This document shows positions 43,639 to 43,779 of a DNA stretch of 43,779 nt, piece after piece. The DNA lies in contig JAEEMP010000100.1 in NCBI GenBank assembly GCA_016283275.1, forward strand, positions 1 through 43,779, read 5' to 3'. Within the stretch, counting starts at the first letter, position 1. Every line of letters starts with the position of its first letter. The notes under the pieces are model-generated. The model ran no database searches. It was not told the DNA's origin and was given only the letters and a program-made list of their open reading frames with translations. This DNA comes from Lachnospiraceae bacterium (lineage in GTDB: Bacteria > Bacillota > Clostridia > Lachnospirales > Lachnospiraceae). The position numbers and the translations under genes are program-made.

Positions 43639-43779
43639 TGTACCGACCCCAAAAAGTTAGACCAAAAATCTAACATTTGGAGGTCGGTATTTTTATGTCT
43701 AAGTATTCTTTTGAATTCAAAAAGAAAGTTGTCAAAGCCTATTTAAACGGTGAAGGTGGTTATGGATATCTTTCTAAAA
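43639..43779 (+). mobile_element. Left end of an IS3-family (IS150-like) insertion sequence, cut by window
   Basis: The end TGTACCGACCCCAAAAAGTT is typical of IS150-group inverted repeats, and an OrfA-like frame follows 56 nt later. The right end lies outside the window, so target duplication cannot be checked. Confidence 0.85.
43695..43779 (+). CDS. IS3-family transposase OrfA, 3' end cut
   Basis: The first 28 residues are visible, MSKYSFEFKKKVVKAYLNGE then GGYGYLSK, which matches the start of IS150-type OrfA proteins with an N-terminal helix-turn-helix. GGAGG lies 11 nt before the ATG and is buried in a predicted hairpin of the IS end. The catalytic OrfB would be downstream, outside the window. 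Confidence 0.85.
   Translation, partial: MSKYSFEFKKKVVKAYLNGEGGYGYLSK

Overview
The window looks like chromosomal DNA of an anaerobic Firmicute, most likely a Lachnospiraceae-type Clostridium (Butyrivibrio/Roseburia-like). This rests on AGGAGG-type ribosome binding sites, TTGACA-17-TATAAT promoters, many 0-20 nt gene junctions, and gene types common there: 7TM histidine-kinase relatives, a PspA-operon-like SPFH/zinc-ribbon set, a UPF0735 ACT protein next to homoserine dehydrogenase, an aldo/keto reductase with two 4Fe-4S motifs, and a TIGR01212-type radical SAM protein. The assignment is by eye and was not tested by a search. I see no rRNA, tRNA, CRISPR array or prophage. One insertion sequence enters at the right edge.

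Layout. 1-3140: a cut sensor protein, a sensor histidine kinase and a LuxR-type response regulator, overlapping by 4 nt at each junction. 3141-6762: an SPFH/zinc-ribbon protein, a zinc-ribbon membrane protein, a small membrane protein resembling the C-terminal half of TPM-domain proteins, and a hypothetical, with several RNA hairpins. 6814-12271 (minus strand): a branched-chain amino acid ABC transporter (livJ, then livHMGF) followed by a cytidylate-kinase-like gene. 12396-14085: NYN/OST-HTH protein and YhhN-family membrane protein. 14128-17262: ACT protein, homoserine dehydrogenase and aspartate kinase, entry steps to threonine/methionine/lysine. 17540-23879: a tight operon of a GH3-like membrane protein, a histidine-kinase-like protein without the phospho-acceptor His, a papain-fold-like protein, a Na/Pi cotransporter and a PrsW-type protease; its terminator lies inside the convergent radical SAM gene. 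24786-28135: aldo/keto reductase, a Cys-rich HTH protein and a flotillin. 28377-34572: an F1Fo ATP synthase operon whose delta subunit survives only as a C-terminal domain fused to alpha. 34619-36909 (minus): YbaK, a GT2 glycosyltransferase and a YdcF-like protein. 37099-41014: small protein, VWA protein, MoxR ATPase, BspA-type LRR protein. 41143-43611: a chemoreceptor built of two sets of tandem triplications. 43639-end: left end of an IS3-family element.

The most unusual items are: (i) a composite intergenic element of about 175-180 nt in two copies, after lysC and after the flotillin gene, with terminator, 22-bp hairpin, conserved core and second terminator, where all three differing stem positions still pair; (ii) the delta-alpha ATP synthase fusion together with a signal-peptide-like extension on subunit c; (iii) several proteins that keep the fold but lose catalytic residues (histidine kinase, GH3, papain-like, metallopeptidase-like); (iv) the doubly triplicated chemoreceptor; (v) an IS end that folds over its own Shine-Dalgarno; and (vi) a terminator embedded in a convergent coding sequence.
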